Counted from the stretch's first letter, positions 1-4,803 are shown. The stretch: 5,002 bases of DNA from Nitrospinae bacterium CG22_combo_CG10-13_8_21_14_all_47_10 (GCA_002786505.1 PCTK01000016.1:173-5174); one strand, 5' to 3'. Numbers and translations are program-made. Notes: a model not told the origin generated them from the letters alone.

Positions 1-1198
1 CTTCTCCCCCTGCGGGATCGCAGAGTAGTTTTACATGCCCGTGTGTTTCTCCCAGGCACATCGACTTGCCGTGATCGTTGAAAGGGTAGGATGCGGCGAG
101 ATAAGGGATATTGCCAGCCTGGCATTCTTTTTCGCTCAATCCGACGCTGGCGACTGCCGGGTCTGTAAATACCACTGAGGCCTTGAGACGCTCATCCACC
201 TCCCGCTCACTTTCAGGATGCAGGGCGTTATGACCGGCCACTTCGCCCTGCTGAATGGCAATATGCACCACTTCATGAATTCCATTGACATCACCGACCG
301 CAAAAATATGCGGCTGGCTGGTTTTCATTTTTGCGTCCACAGGGATGCGGCCTTTATCGACCTCAACGCCCGCTGATTCCAGGCGCAGTCCCTCTATATT
401 GGGTCTGCGTCCCAAGGCTTGCAGGATAAACCGGGCGCGGACATTCTTCTCTTTTCCTTCATGCTGGAAATAAATGACAGAGTTTTCTTGATCCTTCTCA
501 GCACGCAGGATTTTTGTGCCGGTATAAAGATCCATGCCTTCTTCGCGGAACCGGGTTTCGACCGGCCGCGCCAGGTCTTCGTCGCCTTTCGATAAAATGT
601 GTGGGCTCCTTTGCAGGAGAGTTACCTTGACGCCGATGCGCAATAAAAACTGGGCCAGTTCCACCGCCACCGCACCGGCACCCAGAACAATGATTGATTC
701 CGGAGCCTCGCGCATGGTTAACACATCATCGCTGGTGAGGAATCCAGCTTCCTCAAGGCCGGGAATAGGGTAATCCGCCACCACCGAACCGGTGGCAATG
801 ATGAAGGATTTTGCCTTGAGGGTCTGGTCTCCAATGCGGATTTCATGGGGGGAGATAAATTCTGCCCGGTCCTGAATGAGCGTGAACCGCGGGTCATTCA
901 GTTGCCCGATACGATAATCGGCAAATTCTTTAATGAGCTTGTTTTTGCGGTCGTTGATATCCGAAAGGTGCGCCTTGGGGTCCACAGGCTGGATGCCGAA
1001 CTCCCCGGCTCGACGCATCAACGCCATGATATCGGAGGAACGCAAGATCGTTTTGGTCGGCATGCATCCTTTGAGAATGCATAATCCCCCTAAAGGGCCG
1101 GGATCAATAATGGCAACCCGGGCTCCCAGCGATTGCGCGGTAGAGGCTGAAGCATAACCGGCTGATCCTCCGCCAATAATGGCGACATCAAAATCCAT
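1..1198 (-). CDS. FAD-dependent pyridine nucleotide-disulfide oxidoreductase (MerA/Lpd-like), C-terminus cut off
   Basis: The reverse strand reads open from ATG at 1198 to the left edge, giving 399 codons. It is a class I flavoprotein disulfide reductase, a family that passes electrons from NAD(P)H through FAD and a redox disulfide. Visible motifs are the N-terminal FAD dinucleotide fold (IIGGGSAG, residues 7-14), the redox pair C40-ILKG-C45 followed by MPTK, ATGS (135-138), the second nucleotide fold GAGAVA (173-178), ALGRRPN (261-267) and the second FAD motif AVGDVNG (300-306). The dimerisation domain begins near residue 340 and is cut; relatives run about 450-480 residues. The third glycine of the NAD(P) fold is Ala, and Q196-R197 stands where NAD-specific members usually have an acidic residue, so NADPH use is possible (inference). 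No MerA-type N-terminal metal-binding domain is present. The start follows the TPR stop by 12 bases with only a weak ribosome site, suggesting translational coupling. The substrate cannot be told. Confidence 0.93.
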   Translation of the reverse strand, partial: MDFDVAIIGGGSAGYASASTAQSLGARVAIIDPGPLGGLCILKGCMPTKTILRSSDIMALMRRAGEFGIQPVDPKAHLSDINDRKNKLIKEFADYRIGQLNDPRFTLIQDRAEFISPHEIRIGDQTLKAKSFIIATGSVVADYPIPGLEEAGFLTSDDVLTMREAPESIIVLGAGAVAVELAQFLLRIGVKVTLLQRSPHILSKGDEDLARPVETRFREEGMDLYTGTKILRAEKDQENSVIYFQHEGKEKNVRARFILQALGRRPNIEGLRLESAGVEVDKGRIPVDAKMKTSQPHIFAVGDVNGIHEVVHIAIQQGEVAGHNALHPESEREVDERLKASVVFTDPAVASVGLSEKECQAGNIPYLAASYPFNDHGKSMCLGETHGHVKLLCDPAGGE

Positions 1199-1210
1199 TT
1201 CGGACCAATC

Positions 1211-1741
1211 TCAAAGGGCTACGCAGTCTTCAGGGGTCAGGCCGAATTCTCTACCGCATTCCTGGATGAGGTCGCGGGCATTTTTTTCCATAAACCCATC
1301 GCCCGTCTGTTTGAAAAGCTCTGCCGCTCTGGAGAGATGATGTATGGTTTCCTTGCCGGATTTAATTCCATAATAGAGCATGGCAATGTTGCTGTGGGCT
1401 CTGCCGAAGTCCGGGTTGATGCGTAGCGCCTCCTTATAATGTTTGAAGGCTTCGTCCATCTCGCCGATCAAGTTGCTGACCACAGCCAGACTGTAATGAA
1501 CCATGGGGGCTTCTGGTTTTAGCCGCAGGGCCTCGCGAAAGGATTTGCTGGCTTCCAGATTCATGCGCAGTTTTCCATAGCGTATGCCCAGATTGAAGTG
1601 AGCCAGAAAATGGTCCGGGTCCAATTCAATGGCTTTTTTATAGGATTCGAAAGTTCTGCGGTCATCACCCAGCTTGCTGAATGCCAGACCATCTTTAAAA
1701 TGTTCTTCCGCAGTTTTTTCCGCTTGTTTTTCTGACGACAT
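1211..1741 (-). CDS. TPR-repeat protein, 176 aa
   Basis: This is a soluble tetratricopeptide-repeat protein, probably a protein-protein interaction scaffold. Four consecutive 34-residue repeats are visible at about 11-44, 45-78, 79-112 and 113-146. The first three each end with the typical helix-B signature followed by Pro at repeat position 32 (P42, P76, P110), as in AIELDP, ALRLKP and ALRINP; the fourth is degenerate. A short charged tail follows, ending ECGREFGLTPEDCVAL. No signal peptide or membrane segment is seen. The ATG at 1741 is supported by AGGGG at 1752-1748, six bases away. A longer reading on the same strand in another frame (1785-1561) lacks TPR character and is a shadow. The gene lies first in a leftward pair with the flavoprotein gene 12 bases downstream, so the two are likely co-transcribed. 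The partner protein is unknown; the TPR assignment itself is firm. Confidence 0.92.
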   Translation of the reverse strand: MSSEKQAEKTAEEHFKDGLAFSKLGDDRRTFESYKKAIELDPDHFLAHFNLGIRYGKLRMNLEASKSFREALRLKPEAPMVHYSLAVVSNLIGEMDEAFKHYKEALRINPDFGRAHSNIAMLYYGIKSGKETIHHLSRAAELFKQTGDGFMEKNARDLIQECGREFGLTPEDCVAL

Positions 1742-1850
1742 ATGTATCCCCTGACTTTCTGATATATTAAAAGTGTTAACGACAAAATTGATAATGGATT
1801 GGTACTTATGCTACCTTATTGTCCCCCAACATTGCAACCACTCGCCGCTA

Positions 1851-1867
1851 CTCGGCGTGGAGCCAAT
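1851..1867 (+). repeat. Intergenic motif CTCGGCGTGGAGCCAAT, copy A
   Basis: This sequence matches the copy at 2557-2573 at 16 of 17 positions and the inverted copy near 2769-2785 almost as well. All three lie outside genes. Here it overlaps a small hairpin formed by CGCCG and CGGCG at 1843-1857. Confidence 0.6.
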
Positions 1868-1874
1868 GTTTAAA

Positions 1875-1906
1875 CTTCTCCCTGGCAAGGGGGTTGAGGG
1901 GATTTT
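1875..1906 (+). repeat. G-rich hairpin repeat, copy A
   Basis: A stem forms between CTCCCT (1878-1883) and AGGGGG (1888-1893) with a four-base GGCA loop and one G-T pair. A second G run, GAGGGG, follows. The element aligns over roughly 30 bases with the one at 2623-2656, sharing the pattern TTC-CCCTG, AAGGGGG and AGGGG in the same order. It is a probable dispersed palindromic intergenic repeat and lies between the divergent genes. Confidence 0.55.
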
Positions 1907-1948
1907 ACGTAAACTATGGATTTTGTTTTCTCCCAAGGAAGAGTTGTG

Positions 1949-2221
1949 ATGCCAATAGAACCGGGAACAGAAGAAGAACGGCTCATGCTGGGCCGATGGA
2001 TTAAAAGAGGCCAAGGTCTTATTGTAGGAACCTCGGCACTGGGAGACTCCTATTTGGACCCGAATGTTAAAAGGGAAGAGGATGTCGAGAAACAATCACA
2101 GGATTATGTGGAGTTTGACCATCAGGTTGCCGAAAAGCTCCCGCATTTGCAGGGAAGGTTTCGCTGGGATCTGGAGAAATATTACCGCGACCGTTATGGT
2201 CCTTACTTGCCCCAGGGCTGA
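1949..2221 (+). CDS. Hypothetical protein, 90 aa, paired with the Rieske-like gene
   Basis: I do not recognise this protein. It is small, soluble and highly charged, without cysteines, signal peptide or membrane segment. An N-terminal helix-like stretch (EEERLMLGRWIKRGQG, 8-23) leads to a hydrophobic patch LIVG (24-27). A charged central part (41-63) precedes an aromatic tail rich in Arg, Trp and Tyr (R70-Y86, including RFRWDL and KYYRDRYGPY) ending LPQG. The ATG at 1949 is preferred over the in-frame ATG at 1916 because AAGGA (1935-1939) lies a suitable distance upstream of 1949, while the earlier ATG has no well-spaced site. The stop is 8 bases before the start of the Rieske-like gene, so the two are very likely one transcript. 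The aromatic, basic tail could contact a partner or a redox protein, but that is speculation. Confidence 0.72.
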   Translation: MPIEPGTEEERLMLGRWIKRGQGLIVGTSALGDSYLDPNVKREEDVEKQSQDYVEFDHQVAEKLPHLQGRFRWDLEKYYRDRYGPYLPQG

Positions 2222-2229
2222 TTGGATTA

Positions 2230-2553
2230 ATGTCTAAGCTCAAAATTTCAGATTTCAGTTCTGCGCCGTCGGAAGGGACTGGCAAACAAATTCATTTTAA
2301 GCATCTTTATACAGAAGTGGACTATGTTCTTGCGCTGTTTCAGGTCGAGGGTAAATTTTATTGCCTCACCGACCAGTGCCGCTGTTGCGAAGGCAGTCTG
2401 GGCAAAGGTGAGTTGAAAGGAATGTTTGCCTTTTGTAATAAAGAAGAATGCGGCTGGAATATTAAAAAAGGATACTGCAAATTCAACCGTTCCGACATCA
2501 CCCCCACTTATAAAGTCGCCATCGAAGAAGACGGTTTATATATTGAGATTTGA
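2230..2553 (+). CDS. Rieske-fold ferredoxin-like protein with apparent all-cysteine metal ligands, 107 aa
   Basis: The length and layout match small Rieske/NirD-type [2Fe-2S] domains: an N-terminal beta part, two ligand loops about 17 residues apart, GxLxG between them (G60-E-L-K-G64), a CGW turn, a GYC motif (81-83) and a final beta strand (KVAIEEDGLYIEI). Canonical Rieske loops read C-x-H and C-x-x-H-G-W. Here they read C50-R-C52 (with C53 next) and C69-NKEE-C74-G75-W76, so both histidines are replaced by cysteine and the second loop is two residues longer. C45 and C83 bring the total to seven cysteines. The site may therefore hold an all-Cys iron-sulfur cluster or zinc rather than a Rieske cluster (inference). 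There is no signal peptide, so the protein should be cytoplasmic. The ribosome site is weak (AGGG at 2214-2217) and the 8-base gap from the 90-aa gene suggests coupled translation. An electron-transfer or metal-binding role is likely; the partner is unknown. Confidence 0.8.
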   Translation: MSKLKISDFSSAPSEGTGKQIHFKHLYTEVDYVLALFQVEGKFYCLTDQCRCCEGSLGKGELKGMFAFCNKEECGWNIKKGYCKFNRSDITPTYKVAIEEDGLYIEI

Positions 2554-2556
2554 CCA

Positions 2557-2573
2557 CTCGGCGTGGGGCCAAT
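2557..2573 (+). repeat. Intergenic motif CTCGGCGTGGGGCCAAT, copy B
   Basis: The motif begins 3 bases after the Rieske-like stop codon. It is near-identical to copy A (1851-1867), and 2555-2571 matches the inverted copy C at 2769-2785 in 16 of 17 positions. Copies B and C therefore bracket the AT-rich spacer in opposite orientation. Confidence 0.65.
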
Positions 2574-2622
2574 AGCCGTGATATTTTACCTTAGCCTTCG
2601 TACCCTTATCAGGTTCTAAAAT

Positions 2623-2656
2623 AATTCCCCCTGAGAAGGGGGGCCAGGGGGGGTTA
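2623..2656 (+). repeat. G-rich hairpin repeat, copy B
   Basis: A perfect 6-base stem joins CCCCCT (2627-2632) to AGGGGG (2637-2642) with a GAGA loop. It is followed by CC and a run of seven G (2647-2653). It is a diverged copy of the element at 1875-1906. It might also end transcription from the Rieske-like pair, but no T run follows on the plus strand. Confidence 0.55.
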
Positions 2657-2680
2657 TGCTGTGTTTAAAATATGCATTCT

Positions 2681-2711
2681 TTTAAAGCGGAGAACCTCCG
2701 CAGACTATAAT
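2681..2711 (+). promoter_or_regulatory. Candidate promoter for the cupin gene with a dyad between -35 and -10
   Basis: A perfect TATAAT lies at 2706-2711. The best -35 candidate is TTTAAA (2681-2686, 4 of 6 matches) with a 19-base spacer. The spacer contains the perfect dyad GCGGAG (2687-2692), AAC, CTCCGC (2696-2701), which looks like an operator or a hairpin. A 19-base spacer with a central dyad recalls MerR-family promoters, but no such regulator is in the window. The predicted leader to the cupin start is about 80 bases. Confidence 0.4.
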
Positions 2712-2738
2712 ATCTTTATCAAGTGGACAAAATATTAT

Positions 2739-2783
2739 CTCGGCTGATTGGGTCCAGCGTCACGCTGGTGGCCCCATGCCGAG
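2739..2783 (+). promoter_or_regulatory. Long imperfect hairpin in the cupin leader, next to the ribosome binding site
   Basis: Nested arms can pair in three steps: CTCGGC (2739-2744) with GCCGAG (2778-2783), TGGG (2749-2752) with CCCA (2773-2776), and CCAGCG (2754-2759) with CGCTGG (2763-2768) around a TCA loop. The structure ends two bases before the GGAGG ribosome site (2786-2790) and overlaps motif copy C. It could influence cupin translation or simply be a palindromic repeat. Confidence 0.5.
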
Positions 2784-2785
2784 TG
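2769..2785 (-). repeat. Intergenic motif, inverted copy C
   Basis: On the minus strand this reads CACTCGGCATGGGGCCA, one mismatch from 2555-2571. It lies inside the leader hairpin just upstream of the cupin ribosome site. Confidence 0.6.
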
Positions 2786-2796
2786 GGAGGTGCATC

Positions 2797-3192
2797 ATGA
2801 GTCTGGACTTAAATAAAAAAGTGGTGACGGTGCGGCCCGATCAAAGCATCGCGACGAAACAGAACCTGCCTTATTATGTTGGCATTTCCACTGCAACCGC
2901 CGGGGCTGTGGGGCTATCGATGAACCTGGTGGTGATCCCTCCCGGCGGCTCTCCCAAAGCGCATTACCACAAAGATTTTGAGACGGCGATTTATCTACTC
3001 AAGGGCAGGGTTGAAACCCGGTTTGGCGAGAACCTGAAAGAGTCGGTCATTAATGAAGAAGGCGATTTTGTTTTTATTCCGCCGGGAGTGCCGCATAAGC
3101 CGGTGAACCTGTCTGATACGGAACCGGCGTTGGCCATTGTTTCGCGCAACGATCCCAACGAGCACGAAAATGTCGTGCCTTATGAGCCGTAG
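2797..3192 (+). CDS. Single-domain cupin protein, 131 aa
   Basis: This is a small beta-barrel cupin. Motif 1 is visible as the GG at 50-51 followed by H56-Y-H58-KDF-E62 and G70. Motif 2 fits the consensus exactly, from G89 through P95, G97 and H100 to N104. H56, H58, E62 and H100 are the usual four metal ligands, so a bound divalent metal (Fe, Mn, Zn or Ni) is expected. No signal peptide or second domain is present; the size is typical of stand-alone cupins, which include dioxygenases, isomerases and small-molecule binding proteins, so the reaction cannot be named. The start at 2797 is chosen over the in-frame ATG at 2776 because GGAGG (2786-2790) lies six bases upstream, and because 2776 falls inside the leader hairpin. 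It is probably a single-gene transcript, with its own candidate promoter upstream and a terminator-like repeat downstream. Confidence 0.9.
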   Translation: MSLDLNKKVVTVRPDQSIATKQNLPYYVGISTATAGAVGLSMNLVVIPPGGSPKAHYHKDFETAIYLLKGRVETRFGENLKESVINEEGDFVFIPPGVPHKPVNLSDTEPALAIVSRNDPNEHENVVPYEP

Positions 3193-3199
3193 CCCTGTC

Positions 3200-3279
3200 C
3201 GTCAAACTATCCATCAAATTGCGTTTGTTTGAAAAATTTGGGAATTACATCAATGTTGGATGTTTGACGTTTTCTTCTC
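3200..3279 (+). terminator. Terminator-like inverted repeat after the cupin gene
   Basis: The left arm CGTCAAAC-t-ATCCA (3200-3213) is complementary to TGGATGTTTGACG (3257-3269) with a single bulged T. A T-rich stretch, TTTTCTTCT, follows immediately (3270-3278). The 43-base loop can form an inner stem of CAAATT (3215-3220) with AATTTG (3235-3240). The position, 7 bases after the cupin stop, and the T run suit intrinsic termination, though the large loop is unusual. Confidence 0.5.
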
Positions 3280-3311
3280 ACTGGGGCGACCCATATAACT
3301 TGTTGAAAAAG

Positions 3312-3339
3312 TTGACAGTTTTTCGGTTTTAGCTATAAT
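3312..3339 (+). promoter_or_regulatory. Near-perfect sigma-70 promoter of the sigma-54 activator gene
   Basis: TTGACA (3312-3317) and TATAAT (3334-3339) are both exact consensus with a 16-base spacer. The expected start of transcription is near 3343-3347, only 4-8 bases before the ATG at 3351. A weak dyad AACTT (3297-3301) with AAGTT (3309-3313) overlaps the -35 box and could be an operator. Confidence 0.8.
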
Positions 3340-3350
3340 AGGGCTCTGTT

Positions 3351-4406
3351 ATGAAAATAAAACTCGACACAGACAGTTTCAGTATTGTTGGAGAAAGCCC
3401 GCAGATTCGCGAGGTTTTTGACATTGTGGGCCGGGCCGCAGGTTCTCAGAGCACGGTGATGATTTATGGCGAAAGCGGAACGGGAAAGGAACTGATTGCC
3501 CGGGCTTTGCACCTGAATAGTCCGCGAGCGTCGAAACCTTTCATTGCTGTCAACTGTGCCGCTATTCCGCATGATTTATTAGAGAGTGAATTATTTGGTT
3601 ATGAAAAAGGCGCGTTCACAGGGGCTGTGGCTACCCGTGTTGGCCGGATGGAACTGGCGAATCAGGGAACTATTTTTCTTGATGAAATCGGTGATATGCC
3701 TCCGGTTCTGCAAGTAAAATTGTTGAGAGTTCTGGCGGAAAGGGAGATTGATCGCATTGGAAGCACCAGGTCCATTCCGATCGATATCCGGGTGATCACC
3801 GCCACGCATCAGAACCTGGAAGAAGCGATTGAAGAAGGCCGGTTTCGCGAAGACCTCTATTACCGGCTCAACATCATTCCCCTCAACCTTCCTCCTTTGC
3901 GGGACCGAAAAACGGATATTCCGCTTTTAGCCAACCATTTCCTCAAACAATGCAATGGGTCGGGCAGTGCCAAAACCATCAGCGACGAAGCGATGAATGT
4001 ATTGGTCAACTATTCCTGGCCGGGAAATATCCGTGAGTTGGCAAACTTCGTTGAACGCATGGTTGTGCTGAGTATTGGCTCGACCATTACCCCGCGGGAT
4101 TTGCCGGAAAAAGTTCTGGGTGAAGTTCCCAAAGAAAAATGGACTCCTCTGGAAAAAGGTCCTGAGCCCGAAGGGAACCCGGCTCATATTCTGCAACAGT
4201 CATTAAAGCAATCTTTCCATGTTGGTATCCCCGATGAAGGCATCAACCTGAAAAAACTTGTGGAAGATTTCGAGAAAGAACTTCTTATAGAAGCCCTGGA
4301 AAAAACCGGTTGGGTCAAAAACAAGGCGGCAACATTGCTGAACCTCAACCGTACCACGCTGGTAGAAAAACTCAAAAAACTGAAAATCACTAGCCCGCCA
4401 GCGTAG
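3351..4406 (+). CDS. Sigma-54-dependent transcriptional activator (NtrC/PspF type) without a sensory domain, 351 aa
   Basis: This is a bacterial enhancer-binding protein that hydrolyses ATP to open sigma-54 promoter complexes. Its AAA+ domain (about 12-245) shows Walker A GESGTGKE (40-47), the sigma-54 contact loop GAFTGA (87-92), Walker B GTIFLDE (106-112), the arginine-finger region GRFREDLYYRLN (163-174) and the sensor II motif WPGNIREL (223-230). After a variable linker (about 250-305), a C-terminal Fis-type helix-turn-helix (about 308-345, with NKAATLLNLNRTTLVEKLKKL) should bind upstream sites. Only some 11 residues precede the AAA+ core, so there is no receiver, GAF, PAS or ACT domain; activity must be set by expression level or by a partner, as known for PspF. 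The start is set by the domain boundary; AGGG (3340-3343) is the only ribosome site, and the promoter probably starts transcription after it. Its target genes are unknown. Confidence 0.95.
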   Translation: MKIKLDTDSFSIVGESPQIREVFDIVGRAAGSQSTVMIYGESGTGKELIARALHLNSPRASKPFIAVNCAAIPHDLLESELFGYEKGAFTGAVATRVGRMELANQGTIFLDEIGDMPPVLQVKLLRVLAEREIDRIGSTRSIPIDIRVITATHQNLEEAIEEGRFREDLYYRLNIIPLNLPPLRDRKTDIPLLANHFLKQCNGSGSAKTISDEAMNVLVNYSWPGNIRELANFVERMVVLSIGSTITPRDLPEKVLGEVPKEKWTPLEKGPEPEGNPAHILQQSLKQSFHVGIPDEGINLKKLVEDFEKELLIEALEKTGWVKNKAATLLNLNRTTLVEKLKKLKITSPPA

Positions 4407-4501
4407 CAGTCGGTGGCAATGAGCAGGGGCTTTATTTAGCCGATTAAAACTTATTTCGGCTTGAGATGTTGTCGCTATAAGGGGTGTGACGCTGGATTCA
4501 G

Positions 4502-4545
4502 TTGGCAAGGGCTCTATTAAGCCATCAATACTTTTTTGTTGCCAA
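4502..4545 (+). terminator. Weak candidate terminator of the activator gene
   Basis: A short stem GGCT/AGCC (4510-4523) is followed eight bases later by six T (4532-4537), all enclosed by the 7-base inverted repeat TTGGCAA/TTGCCAA. The stem is short and the T run is not adjacent, so this is tentative. Confidence 0.25.
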
Positions 4546-4564
4546 ACAGAGTTATGGCCCATTG

Positions 4565-4582
4565 CCTGCCCGCGCCAGCAGG
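4565..4582 (-). terminator. Hairpin directly after the 66-aa gene
   Basis: On the minus strand CCTGC and GCAGG pair (4582-4578 with 4569-4565) around an eight-base loop, starting immediately after the TAA stop. There is no T run, so it may stabilise the 3' end or act with a termination factor. Confidence 0.3.
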
Positions 4583-4783
4583 TTATTCGATGCGGGCGTT
4601 GGCGAGTTCTTGCGCTACTTTGGTGATGTCTTTGACAAATTTCACGAAGGCTTTGTCGTCATCCTTATGTTGGGTTTGTCTGCGGATTTGTTCTCCATCG
4701 GCATCAATGACAAGATCCAGGACTTTGACCCCGGGAGTCACGTGATGTTTTCTGATCTCCACTCTAATTTCATTGACTTCCAT
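4583..4783 (-). CDS. Hypothetical small protein, 66 aa
   Basis: I do not recognise this protein. It is a small cytoplasmic-type protein without cysteines or membrane segments. The alternating pattern EIRVEIRKHHV (5-15) and GVKVLDLVIDADG (18-30) suggests two beta strands. A charged turn (H39-D43) and an amphipathic helix (KAFVKFVKDITKVAQELANARI, 44-65) follow, a plausible beta-beta-alpha fold. The ATG at 4783 has GGAGAG seven bases upstream, a good ribosome site. A sigma-70-like promoter and a leader with two hairpins lie upstream, which supports a real gene over the overlapping plus-strand frames (4502-4825 and 4536-4745), which have neither. It faces the activator gene convergently, so the two are not co-transcribed. 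No function can be assigned. Confidence 0.78.
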   Translation of the reverse strand: MEVNEIRVEIRKHHVTPGVKVLDLVIDADGEQIRRQTQHKDDDKAFVKFVKDITKVAQELANARIE

Positions 4784-4803
4784 AGGTTACTCTCCAAATT
4801 AAA

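Larger units (their letters stand above)
1742..1948. other. Divergent intergenic region between the TPR gene and the 90-aa gene
   Basis: This 207-base region must hold the promoters for both the leftward TPR unit and the rightward small-gene pair. I see no convincing consensus promoter in either direction. Rightward, TTGATA at 1789-1794 resembles a -35 box but has no good -10 partner. Leftward, only weak AT-rich boxes near 1760-1785 are visible. The right half carries a short hairpin (arms CGCCG 1843-1847 and CGGCG 1853-1857), one copy of the CTCGGCGTGG motif and one copy of the G-rich hairpin repeat. Confidence 0.6.
2554..2796. other. Structured intergenic region upstream of the cupin gene
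   Basis: These 243 bases contain no credible gene. In order they hold motif copy B, an AT-rich stretch, the G-rich hairpin copy B, a candidate promoter with a dyad in its spacer, and a long hairpin that includes motif copy C and abuts the cupin ribosome binding site. The inverted copies B and C give it the outline of a small non-coding element of about 231 bases, but no target-site duplication is evident. Confidence 0.6.
4407..4582. other. Convergent intergenic region
   Basis: This 176-base region separates the activator from the oppositely facing 66-aa gene. It holds weak hairpins only: AGCCGA (4438-4443) with TCGGCT (4456-4461), GGCT (4510-4513) with AGCC (4520-4523), and outer arms TTGGCAA (4502-4508) with TTGCCAA (4539-4545). 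Open frames here lack ribosome sites and family features. Confidence 0.55.

Noticed and set aside
285..1157. Several plus-strand open frames opposite the flavoprotein gene
   Set aside because: They lie wholly within the strongly supported minus-strand reductase, lack ribosome sites and show no family motifs.
1916..1948. Longer start for the 90-aa protein at 1916
   Set aside because: No well-spaced ribosome site precedes it, whereas 1949 has AAGGA at a suitable distance.
1811..2285. Minus-strand open frames (1811-2095 and 2067-2285) opposite the 90-aa gene
   Set aside because: The composition looks random and they run against the better supported plus-strand pair, one of which has clear Rieske features.
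4486..4496. GTGACGCTGGA shared with the reverse complement of the cupin leader hairpin (2753-2763)
   Set aside because: An 11-base match in either orientation is expected several times by chance in a window of this size.
4423..4523. Imperfect direct repeat GCAGGGGCTTTATTTAGCC (4423) and GCAAGGGCTCTATTAAGCC (4505)
   Set aside because: Sixteen of 19 matches is about what chance could give in 5 kb; no further copies are clear.
3333..4562. Minus-strand open frames opposite the activator gene
   Set aside because: The plus strand has a complete set of AAA+ and HTH motifs; the opposite frames are shadows.
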